Origin: Acinetobacter sp. ASP199
GTDB taxonomy: Bacteria > Pseudomonadota > Gammaproteobacteria > Pseudomonadales > Moraxellaceae
Direction: 5' to 3'
Assembly: GCF_022700675.1 (NCBI RefSeq)
Contig: NZ_CP062182.1
Coordinates: 1 to 64,000, forward strand
Length of the DNA stretch: 64,000 bases
This document shows positions 21,164-37,159 of the stretch, piece by piece; the stretch's first letter is position 1; every line of letters starts with the position of its first letter. The translations under genes and the position numbers were made by a program. The notes below the pieces were generated by a model. The model was not told the origin of the DNA and searched no databases. It worked only from the letters and a program-made list of their open reading frames with translations.

Positions 21164-22234
21164 ATGGTGATATCTAGTCAGCAACTACAGGCCATGATGG
21201 ACAAGGGTCAAGGGGTAGCAGCGCGCCTGCTGGACCGATTGCCTAAAATTGCTCAGGAAAGAATTGTCAGAAGTCTGGATTATCCTTATGACTATCCTGA
21301 ACTTGATCCTTTTATAAAATGTCTGATGGCCGTGCAGTTAAAACAGGGCAAGGCTGGAATAGTTAGCGAAGATATCGCGCAGTCACGCATTTTCTTTGAA
21401 CAGAGCATGCAGTTGCTAAAATCCAAACCGACTGCCATTCGCCAGGTTGAAGATATCCAGTTAGCTTTGCACAGTGGCATCGTACAGGCACGTCACTATC
21501 ACCCGGCTCCAGCTAAAAAGTTGCCTTTAATTATGTTCTATCATGGAGGTGGCTTCCTGATTGGTAGTCTAGACACCCATGATGAGTATTGTCGTTTGCT
21601 GGCCAAACATGCGAATGCGCAGGTATTAAGTGTGGCTTATCCTTTGGCGCCGGAGCATCATCCTTCACAAATGGTTCAAGTTTGCGAGGATGCATTGGCT
21701 TGGGCACATCAACACAGCAAGCAGCTCAGAATTCTAAAAAAACGTATTGCAGTCGCAGGGGACAGTGCGGGTGGCAATCTAGCGGCAGTCGTAGCTCAGC
21801 GCAGTGCAGATAAGATTTATGTGCCTCAGGCTCAACTATTGATTTATCCAGCGATGGACTTTAAAAGCCGTCATCCTTCTTATTTTGCTTATAAAGATGG
21901 TCTGGTACTCACTGATGGTGATATCGAATTGGTGGCTTATCATTATGCGGAACGACATGAGGTTGCATTGGATGATCCGCTGATTTCACCGACCTATGGC
22001 AACCTGAAAAATTTACCACCAGCTTATCTGATTACTGCAGGCCATGATGTGCTGCATGATGAAGGAACTATCTATGCCCATAAGCTGCGTCAGCATGGGG
22101 TGAAAGTGCATTATCATGACTATGCTGATCAGGCACATGGCTTTATTAATCTGACCACTATTTCAAGACGCGCCAAAAAGAATGTCATTGAGATGAGCAA
22201 ACACTTCCGCAAGTTCTGGGATAAGCATAGTTAA
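21164..22234 (+). CDS. Alpha/beta hydrolase, HSL-type esterase/lipase
   Basis: A carboxylesterase of the hormone-sensitive-lipase group. The 356 residues contain the oxyanion-hole motif HGGGF at about 127-131 and the nucleophile motif GDSAGG with Ser201. The catalytic Asp is in the AYLITAGHDVLHDEG segment and the His in DQAHGF near residue 325. No signal peptide is visible, so it is likely cytoplasmic. It is convergent with the next gene and shares a palindromic terminator. Confidence 0.88.
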   Translation: MVISSQQLQAMMDKGQGVAARLLDRLPKIAQERIVRSLDYPYDYPELDPFIKCLMAVQLKQGKAGIVSEDIAQSRIFFEQSMQLLKSKPTAIRQVEDIQLALHSGIVQARHYHPAPAKKLPLIMFYHGGGFLIGSLDTHDEYCRLLAKHANAQVLSVAYPLAPEHHPSQMVQVCEDALAWAHQHSKQLRILKKRIAVAGDSAGGNLAAVVAQRSADKIYVPQAQLLIYPAMDFKSRHPSYFAYKDGLVLTDGDIELVAYHYAERHEVALDDPLISPTYGNLKNLPPAYLITAGHDVLHDEGTIYAHKLRQHGVKVHYHDYADQAHGFINLTTISRRAKKNVIEMSKHFRKFWDKHS

Positions 22235-22268
22235 AAGTTATTTATACCAGGCATAGAGCAAAACTTAG

Positions 22269-22296
22269 AAAAGGTGTTTCACGTGAAACACCTTTT
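22269..22296. terminator. Perfect palindromic bidirectional terminator
   Basis: A 14-bp perfect inverted repeat centred on CACGTG (AAAAGGTGTTTCAC and its complement), with T-rich ends on both strands. It separates two convergent genes and touches the stop codon of the minus-strand gene. Confidence 0.85.
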
Positions 22297-22967
22297 TACT
22301 TTTTATGTAGCTTGGCTTCAGGGAAGACCAAGTTGAATTTAGGTACATAAAAGCTTTGTATATATTTGGCTCGGGAAAAATCCGGGAAAATCGATTGCGT
22401 GTTTTGCCACTCTGCCTGAGCAAGTTTGGAAAGATAACCACGGAATTGCGGGCTAAACTGATAATGTACCGATTTCCAGGTTTGTCGGATCTTTAACATG
22501 GAAGTCGGAAGATGGTGACTATTTAAATAGAAAGAACGTGGTGATTTGGATTTTTTCAGGTGGACAGTCATGCTTTGCCCCTGATGTGTAATACGGCAAA
22601 TCACTTCCTGTCCCTGTTCCTGCCATTCAAATTCTGCATATTCCTTTGGAATACCCCATAAATGTTGACCATGCACAATAGATTCTTGGGTAGAAACATA
22701 AATCTTTGGAATGGTAGACAGACGTCTGCGACTTATTAAGGGATGATCCATAATCAGCAGTTCATCATAAGGACCTACAGGAGAATGGTGATAACGCACC
22801 AGCATGACTTGTACAACACGACCCAGTGGGGAGGGGGCAATTCCAAAGTTTCGAGATTCACGAATAAAATGTGGTGTGATCCAATAATTCAAAATAAAAC
22901 CTTCTCCCTGTAAATGCCAGGGAGGAAACTGATGAATATTTTTCTCCTGCAAACGGTGCACGTTCAT
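22296..22967 (-). CDS. Acetoacetate-decarboxylase-like protein
   Basis: A 223-residue protein of the acetoacetate decarboxylase superfamily. The features I rely on are RYHHSPVGPYDELLIM followed by STQESIVHGQHLWGIPKEYAEFEW, which correspond to the conserved core of that fold. True decarboxylases need a catalytic Lys pair that I cannot place here, so the activity may differ. Family membership is likely and the reaction unknown. It stands alone, convergent with the esterase gene. Confidence 0.7.
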   Translation of the reverse strand: MNVHRLQEKNIHQFPPWHLQGEGFILNYWITPHFIRESRNFGIAPSPLGRVVQVMLVRYHHSPVGPYDELLIMDHPLISRRRLSTIPKIYVSTQESIVHGQHLWGIPKEYAEFEWQEQGQEVICRITHQGQSMTVHLKKSKSPRSFYLNSHHLPTSMLKIRQTWKSVHYQFSPQFRGYLSKLAQAEWQNTQSIFPDFSRAKYIQSFYVPKFNLVFPEAKLHKK

Positions 22968-23071
22968 GCTTATTCTCTTGTAATTGGTCGGTTAGGGTAA
23001 TGCATTAATGGGTATCAAAGATTAATATAGCTTCATTCTCAACCATTACTTCTAAGTAGATGAGTTAAAAA

Positions 23072-23644
23072 ATGTTAAAAAAACCATTATATGCAATAGC
23101 TTTAACCGCTTTATCTTTACCGGTACTGGCTGCCAACTCAATAGTTGAAATGAAAACTTCTGTGGGGAATATCGAAATTGAGCTTTATGACGATAAAGCA
23201 CCGATCTCTGCCAAGAACTTTGAAGCCTATGTCAAAGATAACTTTTATAAAGGCACCATCTTCCACCGGGTGATTCCTGGCTTTATGGTACAGGGTGGAG
23301 GCTTTGATGCGAATATGGTGGAAAAGCCAAATAATAAGTCGTCCATTAAGAATGAATCCTATAACGGTTTAACCAACACGCGTGGCACCTTGGCTATGGC
23401 ACGTATGAACCAGCCAGATTCAGCCCGTTCTCAGTTCTTTGTGAATCTGGTCGATAATAACTTTTTGAACCGTTCTCGTATGAATGCGGGTTATGCGGTG
23501 TTTGGCAAAGTCACTAAAGGTATGGATGTGGTTGATAAAATTGCTGGTGTAGCGACTGCCAACTATGGAATGCATCAAAATGTGCCGCTAAAACCCGTTA
23601 TTATTAATAGCGTGAGCATTAAAACAGCAAGCCCACAAAAATAA
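23072..23644 (+). CDS. Periplasmic peptidyl-prolyl cis-trans isomerase (cyclophilin type)
   Basis: A cyclophilin that isomerises X-Pro bonds. The 190-residue precursor has a signal peptide of about 20 residues ending VLAAN, so it works in the periplasm like PpiA. Active-site motifs are FHRVIPGFMVQGG, QPDSARSQFFVNL and NAGYAVFGKVTKGMDVV. It is adjacent to the rRNA operon but has its own transcription context. Confidence 0.93.
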   Translation: MLKKPLYAIALTALSLPVLAANSIVEMKTSVGNIEIELYDDKAPISAKNFEAYVKDNFYKGTIFHRVIPGFMVQGGGFDANMVEKPNNKSSIKNESYNGLTNTRGTLAMARMNQPDSARSQFFVNLVDNNFLNRSRMNAGYAVFGKVTKGMDVVDKIAGVATANYGMHQNVPLKPVIINSVSIKTASPQK

Positions 23645-23778
23645 GTAAAAAATGATGCAGAAATATTTTATGGGTATTTTTATTTTATAATCATGTGTTT
23701 ATGTGAATAATAGAGTGAAAATGATTCATATTGGTGCATAAAAATAGTACACTCGTGATTTGTGTCAGTGAAAAGCAC
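23645..23778. other. AT-rich flank upstream of the rRNA promoter
   Basis: Intergenic and AT-rich, as expected for the UP-element and activator-binding region of an rRNA promoter. No ORF is seen. Confidence 0.5.
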
Positions 23779-23806
23779 TTGCACGTGTAGGAAATTGCCC
23801 TATAAT
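23779..23806 (+). promoter_or_regulatory. rRNA operon promoter
   Basis: -35 TTGCAC (23779-23784), a 16-base spacer and a consensus -10 TATAAT (23801-23806), followed by a GC-rich GCACCC stretch typical of the discriminator of stringently controlled promoters. It lies about 265 bases upstream of the 16S gene. Confidence 0.8.
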
Positions 23807-23919
23807 GCACCCATACCGACGAGATACACGGAAACGAACGAAGCAGATTGCTGAGTTGTTAAGTGTTTCAAGTCCAGCTTCTAGCACTGACGAGGTGTTA
23901 GAAAGATCATTAAGAGATT

Positions 23920-23950
23920 ATGAAGAACAACTTGTGTGGATTTTTACTGG
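23920..23950 (+). other. 16S processing stem, leader arm
   Basis: ATGAAGAACAACTTG and the following bases are complementary to the stretch just after the 16S gene (about 25624-25657). The two arms form the long stem in which RNase III releases pre-16S rRNA. Confidence 0.75.
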
Positions 23951-24070
23951 TTGATCAATCGAATATATTTTCATTGATAATTGGTAGAAATTTCTCGAAG
24001 TTTATTTGAGCAAATTTTTTGTCAGTAATTGATGAGCCAAGATTGGTACACTATATGTACTATTGATTTT

Positions 24071-25610
<1,540 letters not shown>

Positions 25611-25623
25611 ACGAAAGATTGAC

Positions 25624-25657
25624 GATTGGTAAGAATCCACAACAAGTTGTTCTTCAT
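25624..25657 (+). other. 16S processing stem, trailer arm
   Basis: Complementary to the leader arm at about 23920-23950; the shared core is ACAAGTTGTTCTTCAT. It completes the pre-16S stem. Confidence 0.75.
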
Positions 25658-25671
25658 GACGATGTATCTGA

Positions 25672-25748
<77 letters not shown>

Positions 25749-25809
25749 CTAACGACAAGCAAGCAATTGCAGAGTGAAGAAATCAGAAACATTGACTTAT
25801 TGATAAGCT

Positions 25810-25885
25810 GGGGACTTAGCTTAGTTGGTAGAGCGCCTGCTTTGCACGCAGGAGGTCAGGAGTTCGACTCTCCTAGTCTCCACCA
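25810..25885 (+). tRNA. tRNA-Ala (TGC anticodon)
   Basis: 76 bases with acceptor stem GGGGACT/AGTCTCC, an encoded CCA and anticodon loop TTTGCAC carrying TGC. It is the second spacer tRNA of the rRNA operon. Confidence 0.97.
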
Positions 25886-25924
25886 AATTTCAAGACAAGA
25901 AAAGCATGCTTTTCCTTGAAATTT
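25885..25924 (+). repeat. Large hairpin directly after tRNA-Ala
   Basis: AAATTTCAAG pairs with CTTGAAATTT, with an inner palindrome GAAAAGCATGCTTTTC. It begins at the last base of the tRNA CCA and is probably a processing signal that defines the tRNA 3' end. Confidence 0.6.
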
Positions 25925-26280
25925 AAGCAAGAAGCTACGCTTCGCGCAGTTGAAAGACTACGTAATAAGCAAACGGTTTGTTAGATTATAGAATTTAGTA
26001 AGAAGTTGGCGTAATATGCGCATCTTATTAAATTCTGTGATTTATCACAGCATCTAGACCTGACGAAGGCTAGAGAAATCATTAACAGAATATATTTGAG
26101 TTGAAATAATTTGTTCAAACTCGTTTTAAACAACCTAACAAGCAATTGTGAAAGTTGAATGAAATGAGTTCTAGCGATTAAACTGAATCAAGCGTTTTGG
26201 TATATGAATCTAATTGAAGCTGTACAGTGATTAAGTTCACAAGACACTAAACTGTTATGTTGGTTGTTCTACTTGTAGGA
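25925..26280 (+). other. Spacer between tRNA-Ala and 23S
   Basis: Transcribed internal spacer without an ORF. It runs into the leader arm of the 23S processing stem. Confidence 0.6.
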
Positions 26281-26288
26281 ACAAACGA

Positions 26289-26304
26289 CTGTTTGGGGTT
26301 GTAT
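26289..26304 (+). other. 23S processing stem, leader arm
   Basis: ACTGTTTGGGGTTGTA and the first bases of the 23S gene pair with the sequence around the 23S 3' end at about 29190-29214, forming the pre-23S stem. Confidence 0.7.
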
Positions 26305-29197
<2,893 letters not shown>

Positions 29198-29390
29198 TAC
29201 AACACCCAAACAGTTGTATATAAAGCATCAATTGATTTCATATTAATCAAAGCAACTTGATTTAGTGATCAAGCTAGATAAAATGAACACCTTAGATTGA
29301 CTCAAGTATCTCTGTTAATAACTCATTTGGTAGAAAGCAAGGCATCTAAATAAGACCTAGCGAGTATCCATAAACAGTTGTGCTGGCGAC

Positions 29391-29497
29391 AATAGCAAGA
29401 GTGAACCACCTGATCCCTTCCCGAACTCAGAAGTGAAACCTCTTAGCGCTGATGGTAGTGTGGGGTTACCCATGTGAGAGTAAGTCATCGCCAGCTC
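29391..29497 (+). rRNA. rrf: 5S ribosomal RNA
   Basis: About 107 bases. TGCTGGCGAC at the start pairs with GTCATCGCCAGC at the end, and the conserved CCGAACTCAGAAGTGAAAC segment is present. It closes the operon 193 bases after 23S. Confidence 0.95.
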
Positions 29498-29505
29498 ATT
29501 AATTC

Positions 29506-29539
29506 AAAAACACCCCCTGACAACAGGGGGTGTTTTTTT
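29506..29539 (+). terminator. rRNA operon terminator
   Basis: Stem AACACCCCCTG/CAGGGGGTGTT around ACAA, followed by T7, ten bases after 5S. Confidence 0.9.
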
Positions 29540-29805
29540 ATGCGTGGACTTTAGAATTTAAAGAAAATCACATTTTCACTGCTGATTAAACGCTATTTAA
29601 TAGTCAGATGTTGTACTGGTAATAGAATATTTCTTTTTTATGTCATATGGCTCAGCCTGATTCATACTCAGCTTTATAATACAGTCATCATTTATCTAAG
29701 TCAGCTATCATCTCCGTTTACGATTGTTAACCTTTTTATGCTTTTAGTGAGCGTTTGAGATGCTAAATTGTGGGTTATTCGTTTTAATAAGTATGTAGAA
29801 TAACA
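29540..29805. other. Intergenic region after the rRNA operon
   Basis: AT-rich, with no ORF or structured RNA seen. It contains the promoter region of the sugar dehydrogenase gene. Confidence 0.5.
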
Positions 29806-31002
29806 ATGAAACAGGTTCATCTCGCAGCAATGTTGTGTTTAGGCTTTATCCCTTATAGTCTGACTGCCTGTCATGCACAGGACAAGACGTCGCAGGAACT
29901 CAATAAGAGTCCAGAGCAGACAAAATCCACTTCTCAACCCGTAGCTTCCTCCTCTTCCGCTCAAGTACAGCAAGCCTATAAGGTCAATAATATTGCCCAG
30001 TTCAATGAACCTTGGGCCATAGCACCTTTAAATGATGTTCGTCTACTGATTACCGAGCGTAAAGGCAGACTGTACTTATTTGATCCACAGACCAAGAAAA
30101 AGACTGAAATTAAAGGTATTCCAAAAGTGGCCTATGGCGGTCAGGGGGGCTTGGGTGATGTCGCGCTGCATCCTGATTTCGCCAATAATTCATGGATCTA
30201 TCTGAGCTATGCTGAGCAGGGCCAAGGCGGCTATGGTGCAGTGGTGGTTCGTGGCAAGCTGGATTTGAAGCAGAGTACACCAAAACTGACCCAAATCGAA
30301 AAAATCTGGACACAGGTTCCCAAGTTTTCTTCGGGGCAGGGTCATTATGGACACCGGATTGTCTTTGGCTCAGATACTAAGCTCTGGATCAGCTCGGGTG
30401 AACGTCAACAGTTTGATCCTGCACAAGATATGAAGTCCAATACTGGCAAGATTATTCGCCTGAATGCTGATGGTTCGATACCGCAAGATAATCCCTTTAT
30501 GAATCAGGGTGAAATTGCCAAGCAGATCTGGAGCTTGGGACACCGAAATCCTCTAGGACTGGCTTTTGATCCACAAGGGCAGCTCTGGGTGATTGAAATG
30601 GGGCCTAAAGGTGGAGATGAGCTGAATAAGGTCATCAAGGGCAAGAATTATGGCTATCCGATTGTGTCTAATGGTGATCATTATGATGGCAAACCAATTC
30701 CAGATCACAGTACCCGGCCTGAATTTGAAGCACCTGCACTGGACTGGACACCCGTAATCTCTCCATCTGACCTGAACTTCTATACCGGACAAATGTTCCC
30801 ACAATGGCAAAATAAAGCGATAGCCACAGGTCTTTCTTCCAAGGCAATTGTTATTGTAGATACGATGCAGCAACCTGCAAAAGAAGTGCAACGGCTGGAT
30901 ATGAAAGCACGGATTCGTGGCGCAGTACAGGCTGAGGATGGGGGCATCTGGGTGATTGAAGATGGCCCTCAGGCACGTTTATTAAAGCTCACAGCGCTTT
31001 AA
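29806..31002 (+). CDS. PQQ-dependent sugar dehydrogenase-like lipoprotein
   Basis: A 398-residue protein of the glucose/sorbosone dehydrogenase (GSDH, YliI/Asd-type) beta-propeller family, which oxidises aldose sugars with PQQ in the periplasm. The N-terminus MKQVHLAAMLCLGFIPYSLTAC gives lipobox LTAC, so it is probably a lipoprotein. A low-complexity Ser/Gln linker follows. Propeller motifs are present: GGQGGLGDVALHPDF, GHRNPLGLAFDPQGQLWVIEMGPKGGDE, NYGYPIVSNGDHYDG. No PQQ synthesis genes are nearby, and the sugar is unknown. Confidence 0.88.
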   Translation: MKQVHLAAMLCLGFIPYSLTACHAQDKTSQELNKSPEQTKSTSQPVASSSSAQVQQAYKVNNIAQFNEPWAIAPLNDVRLLITERKGRLYLFDPQTKKKTEIKGIPKVAYGGQGGLGDVALHPDFANNSWIYLSYAEQGQGGYGAVVVRGKLDLKQSTPKLTQIEKIWTQVPKFSSGQGHYGHRIVFGSDTKLWISSGERQQFDPAQDMKSNTGKIIRLNADGSIPQDNPFMNQGEIAKQIWSLGHRNPLGLAFDPQGQLWVIEMGPKGGDELNKVIKGKNYGYPIVSNGDHYDGKPIPDHSTRPEFEAPALDWTPVISPSDLNFYTGQMFPQWQNKAIATGLSSKAIVIVDTMQQPAKEVQRLDMKARIRGAVQAEDGGIWVIEDGPQARLLKLTAL

Positions 31003-31013
31003 GTTCTGAGTTT

Positions 31014-31047
31014 AAAAAAAGAGGATTCTTTAGCATCCTCTTTTTTT
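31014..31047 (+). terminator. Terminator of the sugar dehydrogenase gene
   Basis: A7, stem GAGGAT/ATCCTC, then T7, about 12 bases after the stop. Confidence 0.85.
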
Positions 31048-31075
31048 GTATAAGAATGAAATATGCTTATAGATA

Positions 31076-31207
31076 TATAAGAGAAAAGCCCTGACATCCT
31101 GTCAGGGCTTTTCCAGATTCATTGACCAAGGTATAACTCCTGTCATACCGATCAGCTTCCTGCTGCATTTATTGTTTTTTATTCTTCAAGACATCCTGTC
31201 CTGTATG
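31076..31207 (-). ncRNA. Candidate CsrA/RsmA-sequestering small RNA, copy 1 (CsrB/RsmX-like)
   Basis: Read on the minus strand, about 130 nt with four hairpins that show GGA in the loop. (1) AAGACA/TGTCTT with two overlapping AGGA motifs in the loop (31088-31211). (2) CAGC-AGGAA-GCTG (31053-31065 of this kilobase, i.e. 31153-31165). (3) An 8-bp stem with AGGA tetraloop (31130-31149). (4) A 12-bp stem with AGGAT loop, followed by TTTTCTCTT, acting as terminator (31084-31112). A -10-like TATAGT lies at 31213-31218. The motifs CAGGATG and CAGGAAG equal the CsrB repeat consensus. One stem has G-U on this strand but A-C on the other. Assignment is inference from structure. Confidence 0.65.
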
Positions 31208-31337
31208 TCTTCACTATAAGGGGAAGTAAGGGTCCGGTATAGTCTCAATTCTCCCCAATGTTTGTGCGCTACAGCGTACAGGGGTGCTGCAATTTGCAGC
31301 AGGATAGCGGGAGTACTTAAACTTATAGAAAACCCAT

Positions 31338-31476
31338 AAAGTAAAAGGCCCCGACATCCTGTCGAGGCCTTCTGGATTTGCTGTGAAGATCTGACTCCCT
31401 GTCGGATCTGGCAACTTCCTGTTGTGATGCGCTTTTTCTTATTCTTATATCGCAATTGGACATCCTGTCCGGTGAT
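31338..31476 (-). ncRNA. Candidate CsrA/RsmA-sequestering small RNA, copy 2 (CsrB/RsmX-like)
   Basis: A second unit about 260 bp from copy 1, with the same order of elements on the minus strand. These are GGAC-AGGAT-GTCC (31458-31470), an A-rich linker beginning AAGAATAA as in copy 1, CAAC-AGGAA-GTTG (31412-31424), a 9-bp stem with AGGGA loop (31387-31409), and an 11-bp terminator stem with AGGAT loop followed by TTTTACTTT (31345-31371). A -10-like TATATT lies at 31483-31488. Similar layout but diverged stems suggests an old duplication under selection for the loops. Confidence 0.65.
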
Positions 31477-31566
31477 GGCTTTAATATAGCGTGTATATTT
31501 ATAGGCAAATAGCAGTGATTTCTGCTTGGCTTGTAAGCTAAAACGGACGAGGCTGTCGGCGGTAAC

Positions 31567-32109
31567 TTATGCACTGACATACTGAATCAGTTTATTTACC
31601 ACATTTCGCAGGGTTTTATTATCAAATTCATTCCCTTCAAAGGTATAGTCCTTAGCTCGACTGAAAATATCACGGATTTCTATCACGGCATTGGTATCTA
31701 CTAAACCAAGCTGGGTACCGACCTGACGGATCTGGTCGATAGAACGCGAGCCATTGGTCACACCATAGCCGACATAAGCCGCCGGTTTTCCTTGCCATTC
31801 CTTACCCAGATAATCCAGGGCATTTTTCAGGGCTGGACTATAGCCATGGTTATATTCCGGGCTGATAAAAATAATGGCGTCTGCCAGTGTAATAAAATCA
31901 GCCCATTCCTGCTGTTTAGGCTGGTCATAAATACCGGTAAGTGGAGGATGTGCCCCAGAAAATATTGGTAGATCCCATTCTTTCAGATCGACAATTTCAG
32001 CTTCCACGGTACTGAAGTGATAAGTTTTAATTTGTTTAAAGATCCAGTCAGCTACTTTGATCGCCACACGTCCTTCGCGAATACTGCCTACAATGATGTA
32101 AATCTTCAT
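31567..32109 (-). CDS. NADPH-dependent FMN reductase family protein
   Basis: A flavodoxin-fold flavoprotein of 180 residues that reduces FMN or quinones with NAD(P)H. The FMN phosphate loop is IIVGSIREGRVAIKVADW near residue 6, and the SPEYNHGYSPALKNALDYL motif near residue 97 is diagnostic of the NADPH-dependent FMN reductase/chromate-quinone reductase family. Its upstream neighbour fkpB has a separate terminator, so it is probably transcribed alone. The physiological substrate cannot be told. Confidence 0.85.
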   Translation of the reverse strand: MKIYIIVGSIREGRVAIKVADWIFKQIKTYHFSTVEAEIVDLKEWDLPIFSGAHPPLTGIYDQPKQQEWADFITLADAIIFISPEYNHGYSPALKNALDYLGKEWQGKPAAYVGYGVTNGSRSIDQIRQVGTQLGLVDTNAVIEIRDIFSRAKDYTFEGNEFDNKTLRNVVNKLIQYVSA

Positions 32110-32198
32110 CTTATTATCCTGTCATTGCTTCACTAAATGTAAATTAATCAGAATGAGCAGGGATGAATAGGCATGATTTGTATCTTGATATCTGCGCC

Positions 32199-32226
32199 AT
32201 AAAAAAAGCGCCCGAAGGCGCTTTGT
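32199..32226 (-). terminator. Terminator of the ribF-ileS-lspA-fkpB operon
   Basis: On the minus strand AAAGCGCC-TTCG-GGCGCTTT with T7 follows the fkpB stop by about 15 bases. Confidence 0.85.
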
Positions 32227-32239
32227 CGTGAAATGATGC

Positions 32240-32722
32240 TTACATCAATTTCACACCTTGTTGACCGGCTGGAGTTACTTTAAAGATTTCTACTTCAAAA
32301 GTAATATTCTTGCCAGCCAGCGGGTGGTTGAAATCTACTTCAGTGATGTCATCACCGACAGTTTTTACCACGCCATACAGGCTTTGTTTAGCTTTGTCTT
32401 CAAACTCAATCATGTGACCTTCAATTGGACGTTCGCCAAATTTCACAGTATCAAATTTTTGTACGTTTTCAGGATTCCATGGACCGAAAGCATCTTCTGG
32501 AGGAAGACTTACGGTACGACGGTCACCAGCGCGTAAACCGAACAGCGCTTTTTCAAAGCCTGGCAGCAAGCTACCATCGCCCATCACCAGACTGACTGGT
32601 TCAGCACGACTGCGGGTATTGTCAATTTCAACGCCATTTTCAATAGCGACTGAGAAATGCAGCTCGACTCTGGCGCCAGCTTCAATACGAGTTTCCTCGT
32701 TAGGATTAATAAAATCAGTCAT
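32240..32722 (-). CDS. fkpB: FKBP-type peptidyl-prolyl isomerase (SlpA/FkpB type)
   Basis: A 160-residue FKBP isomerase and chaperone of the SlyD/SlpA group. The start is the ATG at 32722 ([16 protein letters not shown]), which overlaps the lspA stop by 8 bases, so the genes are translationally coupled. FKBP motifs are seen: GDGSLLPGFEKALFGLRAGD and the insert-in-flap segment, then DFNHPLAGKNITFEVEI. It is last in the operon. I see no ispH after it in this window. Confidence 0.9.
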   Translation of the reverse strand: MTDFINPNEETRIEAGARVELHFSVAIENGVEIDNTRSRAEPVSLVMGDGSLLPGFEKALFGLRAGDRRTVSLPPEDAFGPWNPENVQKFDTVKFGERPIEGHMIEFEDKAKQSLYGVVKTVGDDITEVDFNHPLAGKNITFEVEIFKVTPAGQQGVKLM

Positions 32723-33246
32723 GTTGTTTCGCCTGCTGTTGATTGCGTTTGCCTTCCAAGAAGAAGGTGTCAATCAGCATTAAAATAGTACCTAAAGTAA
32801 TGGCACTGTCTGCAATATTAAATGCAGGGAAGTGACTGTTGTTGTAGTAGATATGAATGAAGTCCACCACATAACCCAATGACACACGGTCAATCAGGTT
32901 ACCCACTGCACCACCTAAGATGAGGGCGATTGCCAGTGGCAACACTTTTATGCTCTTTGGCATACGCATCAGCCAGAACACAAAAATCACAGACACTAAA
33001 CCTGCAAGCGAGGTAAAGAAATAACGTTGCCATCCACCGGCATCGGACAAGAAACTAAAAGCTGCGCCATAGTTATGTAGTAATGTCCAATTTAAAAAGG
33101 GCAGTACCGGTACTGGATCTGCATAATTCAGATTTGATACCGCAATCCATTTGGTCCATTGATCCAGAATGATTGCCACAATTGCCAAGCCTATCCACCA
33201 CAAATTGTGGGGATAGAATTGGAATAAGCCCTTTTTATTTTGTGGA

Positions 33247-33254
<8 letters not shown>
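32715..33254 (-). CDS. lspA: Lipoprotein signal peptidase
   Basis: The inner-membrane aspartyl peptidase that cleaves prolipoproteins before the lipidated cysteine. It has 179 residues from the ATG at 33254 (MPNPQNKKG); a longer frame is unlikely because this ATG overlaps the ileS stop by 8 bases, as expected for coupling. There are four hydrophobic helices, and the catalytic aspartates lie in GNLIDR and FNIADSAI. Confidence 0.95.
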
Positions 33255-36093
<2,839 letters not shown>

Positions 36094-36157
36094 GCAAGTT
36101 GTCTTCCAATTCAATCTGTCATTTGACAGACACGTTTTACAATAAAAATATGGGGGA

Positions 36158-37159
36158 TTAAAAGGGAAAAGTGGGGTGATTTCGACGAAACTCAAGTAGT
36201 TTCTCGACATCGTCATCAATTCCGGCTTTTAGGGCTTCAAGCGAAGGATAATTCTTTTCGCCATGCAAATAGTTTAAGAATGTCACCCGCATCAACAGGC
36301 CATACAGATTAGCAGAAACATCAGGGAAATGTATTTCTAATCGCCATTCTGGTTGCTGCTGCTGGATGGCCGGGCGAGTCCCGACATGTCCAGCACCAAA
36401 CAGGCCGGTGGGATCATAGCCAGCAATGCCTTTTTTACTTGCATCACCAGCTATGGCTTTATCTTTTAAAGATTCGGTTTCACACACCACTTCCACGCCA
36501 TAAATGCCATGCAGACAAGGCTTGTGACGGTTCAGACGCACATTAATAGTCGGGAAATCAATGGTGCGGCCGATCTGGTCACCATACTGCACCCGGCCAG
36601 TGATGCTATAAGGACGTCCCAGGAGTTTGGCAGCCAGGGCAAGATCACCTGCTTGTAGCGTCTGACGGATACGGGTCGAACTGACACGTTCGCCGTCGAG
36701 TTGCACGGTATCCAGATTGGTGACCTGAAAACCATAGTTACGCAGGAATTCACTATTGCCCTGACGGTGTTTACCAAAGTGAAAATCATCACCCAGCACC
36801 AGATGCTCGGAATTCAGTTTATCTTTCAGAATATCGGCAAACTGTACTGCATTCAGGTTACGGAAATTTTCATCAAATTTCGCTACCGCAATATAGTCCA
36901 CACCCAATTCAGTCAGGTATTCCACCTTTTCACGTAAAGACGAAATACGCGGTGGGGCTTCATAGCCTTTGAAATATTCCAGTGGCTGCGGTTCAAAGAT
37001 CATCACTACACTTTTCAGCTGCTGCTGTTCTGCAACTGCTTTGAGCTGTTTGATCATAACCTGATGTCCTAAATGCACGCCGTCGAAATTACCAATGGTA
37101 ACTACCGTTTTAGGTAACGCTGTGCGAGACGATAAGGCATTTAGACGGAGCAGCTTCAT
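36158..37159 (-). CDS. ribF: Bifunctional riboflavin kinase/FAD synthetase
   Basis: RibF makes FMN from riboflavin, then FAD. The 333-residue protein has an N-terminal nucleotidyltransferase ([12 protein letters not shown] at about residues 22-33, and [12 protein letters not shown]) and a C-terminal riboflavin kinase domain ([26 protein letters not shown] region). A 20-residue or so insertion around [16 protein letters not shown] is seen in the kinase part. It is the first gene of the ribF-ileS-lspA-fkpB operon. Confidence 0.95.
   Translation of the reverse strand: MKLLRLNALSSRTALPKTVVTIGNFDGVHLGHQVMIKQLKAVAEQQQLKSVVMIFEPQPLEYFKGYEAPPRISSLREKVEYLTELGVDYIAVAKFDENFRNLNAVQFADILKDKLNSEHLVLGDDFHFGKHRQGNSEFLRNYGFQVTNLDTVQLDGERVSSTRIRQTLQAGDLALAAKLLGRPYSITGRVQYGDQIGRTIDFPTINVRLNRHKPCLHGIYGVEVVCETESLKDKAIAGDASKKGIAGYDPTGLFGAGHVGTRPAIQQQQPEWRLEIHFPDVSANLYGLLMRVTFLNYLHGEKNYPSLEALKAGIDDDVEKLLEFRRNHPTFPF

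Noticed and set aside
31076..31490. CRISPR-like or REP-like repeat array at the ATCCTGTC repeats
   Set aside because: The repeated motif is only the loop of each hairpin; stems differ between copies and spacing is irregular, so it is neither CRISPR nor REP.
31186..31580. Three overlapping minus-strand frames of 66-89 codons over the GGA-hairpin region
   Set aside because: They run through two terminators and repeated hairpins, and their protein sequences have no coherent composition. The region is better explained as structured RNA.
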